64,000 bases of DNA from Chimonanthus salicifolius. Lineage: Eukaryota > Streptophyta > Magnoliopsida > Laurales > Calycanthaceae. Below the pieces are notes generated by a model. It had not been told where the DNA came from, searched no databases, and worked only from the letters and a program-made list of their open reading frames with translations. The translations under genes and the position numbers were made by a program. Positions within the stretch are counted from its first letter, which is position 1. The number at the start of each line of letters is the position of its first letter. The DNA is taken from assembly GCA_013350335.1 (NCBI GenBank), contig CM023536.1, forward strand, positions 14,637,520-14,701,519. The letters are read 5' to 3'. This document shows, one piece after another, positions 1-10,579 of this stretch.

Positions 1-219
1 TTACATTTGCGACAGCCATTTTCTATCATCTTTACATGGTGAAAACAAATTAAGATTGTACATATAATACAATATACGTTTTTTTGTTACCATGTATATG
101 TCAAGTGGATAAAAAAAAAAGAGTAGCACAATTTTTGTAATTATAAGAGAAATGATCACATATTAAAAAATATGATCAATCCAATTTGTACTCGTTTTCA
201 AGTTCAAAAAGTATATTTG

Positions 220-530
220 GGATTCTCTCAGTTTAAAAAGAGAGTTTTTCTACTATTATTCTATAAAACAAAAATTATATCTTATATAAATTCTATACTT
301 ATACACATTATCAATTAAAAAAAATTAGATTTTAGAAAATATGGCTCAAATTTAAGCTTTGATGTCAAACTTGAGCTTTGATGTATTAGACCAAGGCCCA
401 ACCCGAATTCTAATTCTTACCTAGTATTTATATAAAAAATGAGGCTAAGCCAAGCATGGATAAACCTGGACCCAAATTTTATCATTTTTATATGGACTCG
501 AGTTAGACCCGACCCAAGTTGCAGCCCACG
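220..530. mobile_element. Truncated copy of the 11925-12388 TIR element
   Basis: Bases 220-530 match the inner and right part of the element at 11925-12388 and the copy at about 59540-59860. They end in the same terminal motif around ttgcagccca. The left terminus is missing. It resembles a non-autonomous hAT-like element carrying GGCTT/AAGCC-type words. No transposase is present. Confidence 0.5.
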
Positions 531-578
531 ATGACTTGAGAGATTTTCAAGTTGCTAGGACATAACTCTTATACTATT

Positions 579-702
579 TATTAGAACATAGATATCTATT
601 TTAAAAGACTAGTATATTAGGTGAAGTGACTCAAATCTTTTAAAAATTTTTAAATCTCCCTCTACAGTTTCAATATGAGACTCATTTGCAACTGTCCTAA
701 CA
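579..702 (-). mobile_element. TRIM LTR fragment
   Basis: This is a diverged single LTR of the TRIM family seen at 18399-18685, 21835-23450 and 60180-60415. It runs from a tattagaac start to a cctaaca end on the plus strand, matching the family's tgttaggac and ccccaaca ends. Only one LTR is left here. Confidence 0.6.
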
Positions 703-848
703 ATTACTTAAAAGATTGGAGTTCTCCTAAAATATCATTTTGGTTTTATTGTAACCATCGAAGCTCATAATTGTCACAAATCCTTATGCTAAACCAACTT
801 AAAACCAGTGTTTCATTCTCAGTCTCTTCATAATCACCATTACTCTTT

Positions 849-1015
849 AAAGTGGTGGCGCGCAAAGATTATAAATACCGAATACCGATGTATATAGAAG
901 AGTGAATTCAAGTCTGTGGTTGATTGCCTTGTGGAATTTGACGAGTTCAAGCTATCCAAGAAATTTAATGAAGAAATGCTTGTTAGAATTGTATCAGACA
1001 AGTGATTAAATGACA
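849..1015 (-). pseudogene. C-terminal scrap of an LRR receptor-like protein gene
   Basis: The minus strand reads a degenerate version of the RLP C-terminal region: NHLS, then SISSLNFLDSLN, then a broken tail where the intact gene has its last LRR and its C-cap. The nucleotide match is to about 13790-13975 in the intact gene at 13545-16259, in the same orientation. Many substitutions and gaps make it non-functional. It lies next to sequence that also flanks the intact gene on its 3' side, so it is a leftover of a tandem gene copy rather than a random insertion. The corresponding place in block C lacks it. Confidence 0.75.
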
Positions 1016-1206
1016 GCCTGCCCAAACCCAGCTCTGTGTGCCCACGTTTCAGAACTTCCATTTCCTCCCTCCTTTCAAAGTCCCATCTCCATTAATACCC
1101 CACTATGAATAACACAACCTCCCAGTTTCCACGTTGATGACCCCTTTTGCCTTATTATTTTCCCCACCTTTAATGCCTTGAGAACTACTGTACATGTTGT
1201 CAGTCC

Positions 1207-1586
1207 TAGGGCTGCAACAGTTGGCTTTTGACCTGACCTATATGCCCGATTTGAGAAATCATATAGGTCGGATTGAGAATTTTGGGTCAGCAGGTCGGGT
1301 CAGATTGAGAAGTCAAAAACCAGCATGAAATTTGGATATGTTCGGATCAGGTTGAGAATTTTACAAGTTAATCTGACTCGATCCGGTTAAAATTAAGATA
1401 AAATAGTTTAAAATACGGGTTGGGTCAGAATTCATGCTGATTTGGATTAGAATTTGGGTCGGATCGGGTCGGATTGAGAAGTTTGGGTTGAGAATTCGGG
1501 TCGAGTCGGTTGGGTTCCATAAATATCAATTTGGGTTGAGTTGGATTTTAAAGAACCCGACCCACCCAACCCTAATTGCAGCCCTA
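1207..1586. mobile_element. 380-bp TIR element, GGGTCGG-rich
   Basis: The ends are perfect 11-bp inverted repeats (tagggctgcaa / ttgcagcccta). The interior is rich in gggtcgg and gggttgg words. The TAGGG-type terminus suggests a non-autonomous hAT element, but the flanking 8 bp (gtcagtcc and ttgatcac) do not match, so the target duplication is not confirmed. It is absent from the matching position of block C. Confidence 0.65.
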
Positions 1587-1850
1587 TTGATCACCCTTAA
1601 CCAAGCTTTCATTCCATTTGAACCAAGACCATAATTTCCACCTTTTATTTATCTTATCATTTACCCCATTAATCTCATTATCAACCCATTCAATTCTATT
1701 AATCCTATTTATTTGTCCATTAAATCCAAATCGAACCCATCTCATTCCTTTTATCTAATTCTCCTGCGTCACTTTCATGGCTACTAGTTTGAGAAGTTCC
1801 AAAATATGACCGAATTTGACCTTCTAAATTAGTGCCTCTCATATGAAGCA

Positions 1851-2360
1851 TGTTGAAATTAATGCATAAAATAAAGTTCACATTGACTTGGTCTCATGTT
1901 CGAGTCATGGATTGTTTTGTGAGTGATCTCACTACCTCATCATTTAGAATATAGGTTATTAGTCTCATGAATGTGGGATTAGGTGTCCTATTAATAAGGA
2001 CTAGGTGTCCCATGTCTGTTAGTAATGGCTAATAGGTGTCTCATATTTGTTTGTCATGGCTAATGAGGTGTCTCATGTTGTGACAATAAGTCCTCCCTAG
2101 ATTTAGGCATGCTATGGTGACATGTAGTTTGTTGTTTATTTCTTATTTAAAGAGATGTAGAACATATGATGTAATGTAGCAACACTTAGTTTCTTACTTC
2201 ATATGATTTTGTCTCATATTTTTCATATATTTCCTTTGTTCTTTCATGCTACTCAATTGAGAGTCATGGAATTTTTCTAATTGTGTGTGTTACCTCTCCC
2301 TAACCTAGCAAGTTGCGAGAGAGAAGACCAAACTTGCTTCATAGCTTCTTGAAGCTAACA
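1851..2360 (+). repeat. 5' LTR of copia element 1
   Basis: It begins tgttgaaatt and ends gctaaca, and pairs with 8858-9324. It is somewhat longer than the 3' LTR because a short tract around gctaatgaggtgtctcat is repeated within it and the last bases differ. Confidence 0.9.
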
Positions 2361-2362
2361 AG

Positions 2363-2375
2363 TGGTATGTGAGCC
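2363..2375 (+). other. Primer binding site of copia element 1
   Basis: tggtatgtgagcc lies 2 bp after the LTR and matches the usual plant copia primer site (complement of initiator tRNA-Met 3' end) with two changes. Confidence 0.7.
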
Positions 2376-2419
2376 AATTTATTTTTTTGAAATTCGGTGA
2401 CAATTGTAGAAAGAGTAGC

Positions 2420-3345
2420 ATGATGGCGGGCAACCATACAACAGTCAATCTGTCACAGTCGTCCATTCCCTTCTTCAAAGATATCAAGTATGATTCTTTG
2501 AGCAAAAAGATGCAAACTTTATTCAAATCTCAAGATCTTTGGGAACTTGTGGAGAAAGGCTAGATGAAGCTGAGCTCTCTGCTGATAATGTGAAGGATCA
2601 TGGCAAAAATGATGACAAAACTCTTTTCCTCATCCAACAAGCTGTGGATGAAACCATCTTCCCATAAATTGCAGCTGCCTCAAAATCAAAAGAGGATTGG
2701 GATGCACTACATAAGGCTTATTAAGGCAGTGCCAGGTTATTGATCGTCAAACTTCAAACCCTTCGTAGAAAATTTGAAACTCTCTATATAAGGGGTGGTG
2801 ATAACATGTATGACTATTTTTCTAGCTTCCTAGAAATTGTAAATCAGAATAGAGTATATGGAGAAAAATTATCTGATCAAAGAATTGTTGAAAAAATTCT
2901 TAGAAGTTTGCCTATGAAATATGATCATGTTGTGGCTGCAATTGAGTAGTCACAAGATTTGACCACTCTTTCAGTTGATGTATTGCTTGGATCTCTTCAA
3001 TTATATGAAGAAATATTGAATAGATCTCATGAGAATTCAGTTGAAAATGCATTTCATACTAAACTGAATTTCTCCAAAGGAGATTCAAGCAATAGAAACT
3101 CAGCCAACGAAGGGCGTGGAGGCCATTCTTCTAGAGGAAGAAGAGGTGGAGGCCGATTTGCTGTGTATAACCAACGAATGGAAAAACCAACAACCAACAT
3201 AACGGTGAATGTAATGAGGAAGGAGAAAGGAGAAAGCCCCAATGTTATTAATGTAAAAAGTTTGGCCATATTAAGAAACATTGTAGGCTCACACAAAAAC
3301 AAGCCAAATTTGTTGAAGAAAAACGGAAGGAAAAGATAAAAGAAA
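2420..3345 (+). pseudogene. Copia 1 gag remnant
   Basis: This encodes a broken capsid protein. The frame opens at ATG 2420 (MMAGNH), runs into stops near 2563, then resumes at 2740-2949 with a UBN2-type gag segment (RRKFETLYIRGGDN, then KILRSLPMKYDHVVAAIE). A zinc knuckle of the C-x2-C-x4-H-x4-C type follows at about 3235-3290, with a stop inside its first Cys pair. The RGGxRGG-like stretch at 3110-3160 is typical of the basic region before the knuckle. Several frameshifts and stops rule out function. Confidence 0.85.
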
Positions 3346-3499
3346 ACAATGAAAATTTGTTTTTTGCATGCTACTCTGCTAATGAATGTTCTAGACGTGT
3401 GGTACATAGATAGTGGATGAAGCAATCACATGATAGGTGATATTGAAGCTTTCATCACTTTGGACCTATCCGTGACCAGCAAAGTAAAAATGAGAGATG
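3346..3499 (+). pseudogene. Copia 1 protease remnant, 5' part
   Basis: The aspartic protease motif WYIDSG is readable at 3400-3417, but the next codon, normally Cys, is TGA (3418-3420). The frame continues to VKMRDGN and is then cut by the small copia derivative at 3505-4782. Reading resumes at 4788 with VRDAQGKG, which shows that the insertion split the protease. Confidence 0.8.
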
Positions 3500-3504
3500 G
3501 AAAT

Positions 3505-4782
3505 TGTAGAATTTGGGAATGGCTCAATGGCCTCTCTCATTATATCTTATATATATAGATGTACAAGCCTCTCAAAGAGGAAGGATATAATTACAATCCC
3601 TTAATCAGGGAACCTGACAAATATAGTAAAATACAAACATAGAAGGTCAACCATTTCCTCTAATACTCTCTCGCAAAATCGACAGCGGTAAAGCTATGAT
3701 TTTGAAGCTAAGCACAAAGAAACGTTGCTTCGGCAACCCCTTAGTGAAAATATCGGCGAGTTGATCATGGGAGGAGACAAATTGAATCTGATATGAGCCA
3801 GCGGTGACACGTTCTCGTAGGAAATGATAATCAAACTCAATGTGTTTAGTCTGAGCATGGAACACAGGATTAGCCTCCATGTATGTCGCACTGAGATTAT
3901 CACAAAAAAGTAGGTCGGAGAAGAGAGAGGAAAGTCATACTCCCATAAAAGATGTTGAAGCCAAAAAATATTTGCGCAAGTATAAGCAAGGGCCCTGTAT
4001 TCAGCTTTAGCGCTTGACCGAGAGACTGTGGATAGCCTCTTGGCACACCAAGAAATTAAATTGGGACCCAATAAGATAAATAACCTGTAGTGGAGTGTCT
4101 ACTGTCCAGACAACCAGCTCGATTGGCATCAGAGTACGCCGTCATGCTCGAGGGTTGTGTCGCATACAGGAGAATGGTTTGATTTGGGCATGCCAAAGAA
4201 GGTAGTTTGTCTTTGTTAGTTTGATAGAGATAACGTAGAGCGACTGGACAAACAATAGGTAGATCGGATCTGTCGAAGAGAAGAGACCAGAAAAGGCAGA
4301 AATCTGAAAGAGGAGGGACGGTTGGGGAAACCGTCGGTGAACTGGAGATAGAACGTCCTTGCTACAGGCAACAAACTGCGAAGTAGAGATTACTTGTGCG
4401 TAGATGGTGAGCAAACAAAGGGGGCATGCTGCAAACCCAGATTTGGTAGCTGATAGGAAGAGATGACTAGAAGCCAAAACTAACTAAGAAAGAGGGATTT
4501 GTCTGCTATTACCTTAGAGAGTGAGAGAAGAAGGGGATGCTCGTCTGACGATGAGGTTCAAGAGAGGGAAGCCCACCGAAAAAAAAAAAAATCCACGTTA
4601 AATCGTGTGTCTCTGATACCATGTAGAATTTGGGAATATCTCAGTGGCCTCTCTTATTACATCTTGTATATATAGATGTACAAGCCTTTCAAAAAGGAAG
4701 GATATAATTACAATCCCTTAATCAGAGAACCTGACAAATATAGTAAAATACAAGCATAGAAGGTCAACCATTTCCTCTAATA
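3505..4782 (-). mobile_element. 1.28-kb internally deleted copia derivative
   Basis: Two 161-bp LTRs (3505-3665 and 4622-4782) flank about 950 bp. The target duplication gaaat is at 3500-3504 and 4783-4787. On the minus strand a perfect tggtatcagag primer site abuts the 5' LTR (4611-4621), and a purine run abuts the 3' LTR near 3666-3674. The only recognisable coding part is copia RNase H on the minus strand: SAKAEYRALAYTCANIFW, then [13 protein letters not shown], then [15 protein letters not shown]. The LTRs differ at about 10 of 161 positions by eye. They run TA...CA in element orientation rather than TG...CA. It is nested in the protease of copia 1, so it is younger than that element. Confidence 0.88.
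3650..4071 (-). pseudogene. RNase H remnant of the nested copia derivative
   Basis: Read on the minus strand, the C-terminal part of a copia polyprotein is spread over two frames. The first holds SSAKAEYRAL with the following W and L residues. The second holds the [11 protein letters not shown] and [15 protein letters not shown] motifs. Frameshifts separate them, and everything upstream (gag to reverse transcriptase) has been deleted. Confidence 0.8.
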
Positions 4783-5077
4783 GAAATGTACGTGATGCAC
4801 AAGGCAAAGGTATTATAAAAACAAATTCTTGTAGAATTAGCACTATTAAGAATGTTTTATATGTGTTTGATTTGGATACAAGTTTGCTTAGTGTTTGACA
4901 ATTTATGCTAGATGGATACTGTCTTGTATTTGAAGACTCTAAGTGATTGGTGTTTAATAATAAGACTAAGATTTATTGGCTGAAATTCCCATGGCCAAAA
5001 ATAAGATTTTTCCTCTTAGTCTTGATCATGGTGAGAAACATGCATTGAAAGTGTCTTTAATGGATGATAATTGGCTA

Positions 5078-6110
5078 TGACATCATAGATTTGGTCATTT
5101 GAGCTTGAAGAGCTTGTTATTTTTGTCCAAAAACAATATGGTCAATGGTTTATCTTCTATTAAATCAGATGACAGTATATGTGAAAGTTGCATAAAGGGA
5201 AAACATCATAGAGATCCATTTCCAAAGAAGTGTGCATGAAGGGCCTCAAAACCAATTGGGTTGGCACATGCTAATTTGTGTGGTCCAATGCAAACACTTT
5301 CATTTAAGAACAACAAATATCTTGTTGTGTTTGTGGATGATTTCAGTAGGATGACTTGGATATATTTTGTTAAGGAAAAATCTGATGCGTTGCATGTTTT
5401 TCAAAAATTTAAAAAACATATGTTGAGAAGCAAAGTGGGTATGCATTGAAAACACTACGTACCGATAGAGGTGGAGAATTTACATCCAAAGAATTTACAA
5501 ACTTTTGTGAAAAAGAAGGTATTTGCAGGCAATTGACAACAAGCTACACAACTCAACAAAATGGCGTAGCAGAGAGGAAGAATAGAAGTTTGGTGAAAAT
5601 GGCCAAAAGTATGCTTAAGGCCAAAAAATTGCCAAAATCGTTTTGGGCTGAAGCACTGCATACAACAGCATACATTCTCAATCAAAGTCCCACTTAATCC
5701 ATGCAAGGCATGACCCCTTTTGAAGCTTGGAGTGAAGGGAAGCCTAAGGTAAATCATCTGAAGGTATTTGGCTCAATTGTTTATGTGCATGTTCCATCTC
5801 AAAGGAGGCAAAAATTAGATGACAATAGTGTGAAATGTATATTTGTGGAACATAGTTCTGAATCCAAAGCTTACCATTTGTATGATCCCTTTGCTAAAAG
5901 ACTCATTGTTAGTCGTGATATGATTTTTGATGAGCAAGATGAATGGAAATGTGATGAAATGCAATCCACACCTTTGGTTTTGGAAGAAGAGAGTCCAATG
6001 GTTGAGAATGGAAATCAAAATGTCTTAAATTCCTCTTCACCAATGACTCCTTTGGCATCTACAAGTTCATCTTCTCCAAAATCTTCATCTTCTTCTGGGA
6101 CTCCACCAAG
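5078..6110 (+). pseudogene. Copia 1 integrase remnant
   Basis: A HHCC zinc-binding domain is readable first (HHRFGHLSLKSL, then CESCIKGK; 5078-5240). The integrase core follows from 5261. The first catalytic Asp, expected in the HADLCGPM motif, is Asn here (codon 5273-5275). The second catalytic Asp (TDRGGEF, near 5464) and the Glu (AERKN, near 5570) are present. Stops at 5447 and 5695 break the frame. The C-terminal part to KRLIVSRDMIFDE (near 5930) and a Ser-rich linker stay open in the frame that starts at 5701. The missing Asp alone would prevent integration. Confidence 0.88.
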
Positions 6111-6117
6111 GAAGATG

Positions 6118-6385
6118 AGGTCTTGGAGAGAAATATATGAAATGTGTCAATTCACTCAAATTGAAGGACCAACCAAATTTGAAGAAGTCATGTTGCATGA
6201 AGAGTGGTGTGATGCCATGGATGATGAGATTAAAGCTTCGGAAAGAAATGAGACATGGGAACTTGTAAATTTGCCAAAAGATAAAGATGTGATTGGTTTG
6301 AAGTGGATTTACAAGGTGAAATACAAATTTTTTGGCTCAATTCAGAAGCTTAAGGCAAGGTTAGTTGCCAAGGGGTACATGTGTT
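6118..6385 (+). pseudogene. Copia 1 reverse transcriptase, N-terminal stub
   Basis: This reads the conserved entry to the copia polymerase: AMDDEIKASERNETWELV, then IGLKWIYKVKYK, then KARLVAKGY. It stops where foreign LTR-like sequence begins. The palm domain with the YVDD motif is absent from this element. Confidence 0.85.
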
Positions 6386-7745
6386 AGGTTTATTAGCAAA
6401 TAAACACACCCAATAAACGGAATAAAATCAAGTACAATAAACACCGACAATTTTGCGTGGTTCGGTCCACCCTTAGCCTACGTACACGAAACTTGAAATA
6501 TTTATATTAAGAGAAAAAAATAATACAGTTGCACAAGAGAAATTGTTTTGGAACCCAAACTCAGTTACTAGAGCCTCCTAAAGAAACAAAAGATCAAAGG
6601 TCGTTTTCACAATAAGAATCCTTTGATCACTGTGATTTCTATATTGATTTACAATATATTTTCTCCACACTGAATAGGTGGTTCAAAGTATGATATTTAT
6701 AACATAGAGAGATAGATAAGAGATAGATGAGTAGGAAGATGAGATAAGAAGGAAGAGATATGTTTGAAGTAGACTTCTTAACCTTTTGGATCTCCATCAG
6801 TGATGATCCTTATCATTTTTAGATGAGGATCGGTAGTCTCAATCCATTTAGCTGGATAAGTTTGAGTGCCCTTATTTATTTGTTTGAAATCAGAACTGGT
6901 ACCGTTAATACCTTTGTCCAATTCCTGCAACTCAATCTCGATTTGATTCTTTGTCTTCTCAACGTCTTGGGATCAATTTCTAGATCACATCTGAACTTTC
7001 TTCTGACAAGGATCAGATCTGTAAGATGCTCTTCTCTTCCACCTTGTTGTCAGCAATAAGTTTCCCACACTAGACAGTGCCGGTATCACTCTCTCTTTGC
7101 CGTGTGTACTCTGCACCTCAGTCTTGAGCAGCAACACAAGAGCTATCTGTCTCGTCCTACACGACCCACACGCTGCTATCAGCCGGCTGACCCTCTCTGT
7201 TGACCCACGCTCTCTGTGTGTGTCTGTCCTCTCCATACGGTTAGCAATTATATAACCTCTTCACAGTGGGCGTCTCTAGCTATAATAGAGTCCTAGGTCT
7301 GCAATATTCTAGAACTGATCTTGAGTCCTAGGTCTGCAGTAATCTAGAACTGATCTTGTATCACCCAAGGAAACACATGTTGTTTGTGTACAAGCCATCA
7401 CATACAACAACCACGCATACAACTGTCCTATTTTGAAGCCACCACGATGCATATAGAAACCCATTTAGAGAACCAGCACATTTTCATTAGGCATGCCATG
7501 CAACCACACATTCATCCATTGTGTGGACTATGCAGATTCGTCCAACATGCATGTACAAGCTCAAGCCTGCTAGATTTTGGAAGATGCAATATTCCAGGAG
7601 AAAAATTGGTCTTATTTTTCTTCACCTCCACGTGTATTTTCTAATATGAGATATTTTCTTCCCACTTTGTGTAAGCTCAAATTTATCTAGAATAATCCAA
7701 GCTTAGAAAATAATTTTCATAGCATTAGAAAATAAGATTATATCC
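6383..7745. mobile_element. LTR-like block replacing copia 1 polymerase
   Basis: About 1.36 kb with no copia coding similarity lies between KARLVAKGY and the RNase H side of copia 1. It starts tgttaggttt and soon carries a tggttcggtccaccct-type stretch that is common in plant LTRs. A similar stretch occurs near 52400. No matching right end or target duplication was found. Because about 900 bp of reverse transcriptase is also missing, this is either a solo LTR accompanied by a deletion or a replacement. The right boundary is approximate. Confidence 0.45.
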
Positions 7746-7759
7746 AATCTTACACAATA

Positions 7760-8850
7760 TTGTGAAAATATCGCAAGCCCCGATTGAGATTGAGCCACAC
7801 GTCCAAGATATGATGCAAGCTACAAGTCTACTGTCAAGATATATGCAAAGTCCAAGCAAGATCCATCGTGGAGCTGCCAAAAGAGTGTTGAGATACTTGA
7901 GGGGACAATTGCCTATGGATTTTGCTATTATGCTAACACTAATGTTTTCAAATTGTGTGGTTTTTGTGATAGTGATTGGGCAGTTTCACTTGATGATCGA
8001 AGAAGCACTACAGGATGCACATTCCTAAGGTTTAAATATCGGCCGATACATATCGTATCGGCCGATATGTATCAGTATTTTCATACCGAACGATATCGGC
8101 CGATACAATATGTATCGGCCGTATATACATATTATCGGCCGATATGCCCAATATTCGGTCCGAAATATCAGGCACAATATCGGCCGATATTCATAAATAT
8201 CGGTTTTTTAATTTTTTTTTAAAAAAAACACCGATACGGTTTTTGCACGGTTTTTTGCGGTTCTCCACGGTTCATCATTGTCCGTCCGATACGGCTTTCA
8301 CGGTTTTTTGCGGTTTTTTACGGTTCATCACGGTTAGTCACGGTTTTTTGCAGTTTTTTCACGGTTCCGATATCGGAGGAGAGAGAAAATACCGATATCG
8401 GGAGGAGAGATAAAATTATCGGCCGATTTTTAAACCCCTGTCACATTCAATCTTGGGTCGGGTGCCATCTCATGGTCTTAAAAAAAGCAACAATCAGTTG
8501 TTTTATCATCAGCGAAGGCTGAATATGTTGCGGCTGCAACAGCAGCATGTCAAGTTGTTTGGACAAGGAGAATTATGGCCGATATGATGCAAAATCAAGA
8601 TGAGGCAACCACCATCTATTGTGACAATCGATCCACAATTGCTATGACAAGAAATTCAATGAATCTGAACTGCACAAGGCACATGGAGACTCGGTATCAC
8701 TTCATCCATGACTTGGTGGAAAATGGAAGCATTGATATGGCACACATCAACACCAATGATCAAGTGACTGATATCTTCACAAAGCCATTGCCGCTAGACA
8801 CATTCATCTACTTCAGAGATTTGCTCAGAGTGTCGATATTTATACATTAA
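7760..8850 (+). pseudogene. Copia 1 RNase H remnant, split by a hAT MITE
   Basis: It opens with LLSRYMQSPSKIHRGAAKRV and reaches DRRSTTGCTF, where the MITE at 8025-8440 intervenes. After the MITE it continues NLGSGAISWS, SSAKAEYVAAATAACQ and IYCDNRSTIAM, then HMETRYHFIHDLV and VTDIFTKPLP near the end. If the MITE and one 8-bp target copy are ignored the reading passes straight through the site. Frameshifts near 7930 and 8480 inactivate it. Confidence 0.9.
8025..8440. mobile_element. hAT MITE of the CGGCCG family
   Basis: This 416-bp element has ends ctaaggttt and aaacccctg. Subterminal atcggccgat words are packed at both ends. The 8-bp target duplication (gcacattc / tcacattc) is at 8017-8024 and 8441-8448. 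The right end shares its terminal sequence and a ctctctcctccgatat word with the left end of the large hAT at 41471-48439, which makes it a likely deletion derivative. The interior is a run of cggttttttgcgg-type repeats with no coding capacity. Confidence 0.92.
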
Positions 8851-8857
8851 GGGGAAA
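8849..8857 (+). other. Polypurine tract of copia element 1
   Basis: aaggggaaa sits directly before the 3' LTR start at 8858, where plus-strand priming is expected. Confidence 0.7.
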
Positions 8858-9324
8858 TGTTGAAATTAATGCATAAAATAAAGTCTACATTGACTTGGTC
8901 TCATGTTTGAGTCATGGTTTGTTTTGTGAGTCATCCCACTACTTCATCATTTAGGATATGGGTTGTTAGTCTCATGAATGTGAGATTAACTGTCCTATCA
9001 ATAAGGATTAGGTGTTCCATGTTTGTTAGTAATAGCTAATGAGGTGTCTCATGTTATGGCAATGAGTCCCTAGACTTAGGCATATTATGGTGATGTTAGT
9101 TAGTTGTTTATTTCTTATTTAAAGAGATGTAGAACTTACGATGCAATGTAGCAACACTTAGTTTCTTATTTCATATAATTTTGTCTCATATTTTTCATGT
9201 ATTTCCTTTGTTCTTTTATGCTACTCAATTGAGAGACTTGGAATTTTTCTAAGTATTTGTGTTACCTCTCCCTAATCTAACAAGTTGTGATAGAGAAGAC
9301 CGAACTTACTTCATAACCCTAACA
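8858..9324 (+). repeat. 3' LTR of copia element 1
   Basis: It pairs with 1851-2360, starts tgttgaaatt, ends cctaaca and is followed by target copy aagca. Confidence 0.9.
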
Positions 9325-9404
9325 AAGCATGGCCAAATTTTGAAAGTTAATTAACCAATCTGGAAATGGACCTTCTAAACCATTTTCTTTCCTATCCAAA
9401 TATT

Positions 9405-9600
9405 GAATGCCACCCAAGGTTGAGGTGTTGGGATGGGAAAGGGTAGGAAGCTTCTTTCGAGAACAATTGTATAAGTTCGAGATGGACAGAGGGAAGCAGA
9501 TTTAATTAACTGGAACCAATCTTCTACTTTGCTAAGATCCCCAGAGGCAAGCCAGTGGAAGCTTCTCTAAAGAACAATTATTCAACCTCAACCACAATAA
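9405..9600 (-). pseudogene. N-terminal-half scrap of an LRR receptor-like protein gene
   Basis: The stretch at about 9430-9535 aligns with 15580-15680 of the intact RLP gene (shared words ggaagcttctt, gaacaatt, ggacagag, aactggaaccaatc, tgctaagat), on the minus strand. A second weaker similarity to the same place follows at 9555-9590. With the scrap at 849-1015 it forms one broken gene in the correct order, with the copia element between the two pieces. The middle of the gene is deleted. Confidence 0.65.
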
Positions 9601-10579
9601 AGAGGAAGGTATATTAATTGAAAGAGGAAGGAATTATATACTTTTCTAAGTAAAGAAATTTAAAAGATGAAAGATGAGCAAGCCAATAGATCATTGCAAC
9701 ACTTATGAAGGGTAAGATTGAGGCCAATGAAATCATTCATGATTTTATATAGATTCATCCTACTTCATGATTTTGGCGATAAAAGGTTGAGTTCTACAAA
9801 CAAGTTATGGACTAATTAAAACTTAAGATGAGCACAAATGTTTTAAAGAATGTTTTTGATTCGAGTGGGCCGTAATCTGCCTAGCATTCTGGGTTTTTCT
9901 TTTTGGGTTTTTTGGCCTGTTTTATTTTGGGCTGTTATTGCCCGTTTTGTCTTTTTTGATATTTTGTGTCTGGGTCGGACTGTAGGCTATACTGTACATT
10001 TTTAGGGCATTCCCTTTTTGAATGAAACTACTAATCATCAATCAAAAAAAATTCAATTAAAAGAAAGATATTGAGTAATGAGATATTGAATTGAGACATG
10101 ATATAAGTCAGGGGATAAATTATTATCACTCATTGCCATTATTATCAGAATAATTTATTTTATTCAACTTTATCGTTACAATGATAAACCAAAAAAATTA
10201 TGTTAAACGCAACTAATTACTTGGAAAACATATAAAAATGAGGTTACTTTGAAAAGAATAGGAACTCATATGTTTAAGCCATAGTGATAGATGGGTGATG
10301 TTCATTTTATAACTTGATTGTACCCTTCTTAGAAATATTATATCTACTTCTTTAGAATATTTTTAACACTTATTATCACTTTTAAATAAATACAAAATTC
10401 ACTTTATATTCTAAGCGAATTGATTTGATATCCACATTGTCATATGAAAAGTTTCACCATTAGAGTTCCAAGAACATCTGCCATTGATAACAATCCATTT
10501 TGACTTGTGTCAGTGTTGGAATAAGGGTAAAATGATATTTCTGATCTAACTAGTTTAAAATTTAAGTAATAGTTAAATT
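9601..10579. other. Intergenic, no gene recognised
   Basis: AT-rich sequence without a supported ORF. A stretch at about 9880-10050 (T/G-rich, ending in an A-rich run) resembles the 3' tail of a LINE, but no LINE protein is present. Confidence 0.5.

Larger units (their letters stand above)
1..1850. repeat. Block A flank, paralogous to 59328-63773
   Basis: The sequence matches 59328 onward from the first base. Bases 1-45 correspond to the last codons of the copia polyprotein that ends near 59374. Similarity runs to the start of the copia LTR at 1851, matched at 63774. Differences are large gaps. Block C has an extra 2.9-kb hAT (60472-63352) and extra sequence at about 59890-60290. Block A has extra sequence at 840-1100 (an RLP scrap) and 1207-1586 (a TIR element). 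The simplest reading is that the window edge lies inside a tandem duplication. Confidence 0.85.
1851..9324 (+). mobile_element. Copia element 1, degenerate, with nested insertions
   Basis: This is a complete-length but dead Ty1-copia element. The 5' LTR is 1851-2360 and the 3' LTR 8858-9324. The 5-bp target duplication aagca is at 1846-1850 and 9325-9329. A tRNA-Met-type primer site follows the 5' LTR and a short purine tract precedes the 3' LTR. The domain order gag, protease, integrase, reverse transcriptase, RNase H is that of copia. It holds three later disruptions: a small copia derivative (3505-4782), an LTR-like block that replaces most of the reverse transcriptase (6383 to about 7745), and a hAT MITE (8025-8440). 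Many stops are scattered through the frames. The same LTR at the same site in block C shows that it inserted before the large duplication. Confidence 0.92.

Noticed and set aside
3054..3425. 123-codon minus-strand frame with hydrophobic stretches
   Set aside because: Antisense of the copia gag region, explained by the A-rich sense strand.
6383..7745. A clean solo LTR insertion in copia 1
   Set aside because: No matching target copies and part of the polymerase is missing; described as LTR-like only.
9880..10050. LINE element
   Set aside because: Only a tail-like T/G-rich and A-rich stretch; no endonuclease or reverse transcriptase of the LINE type.
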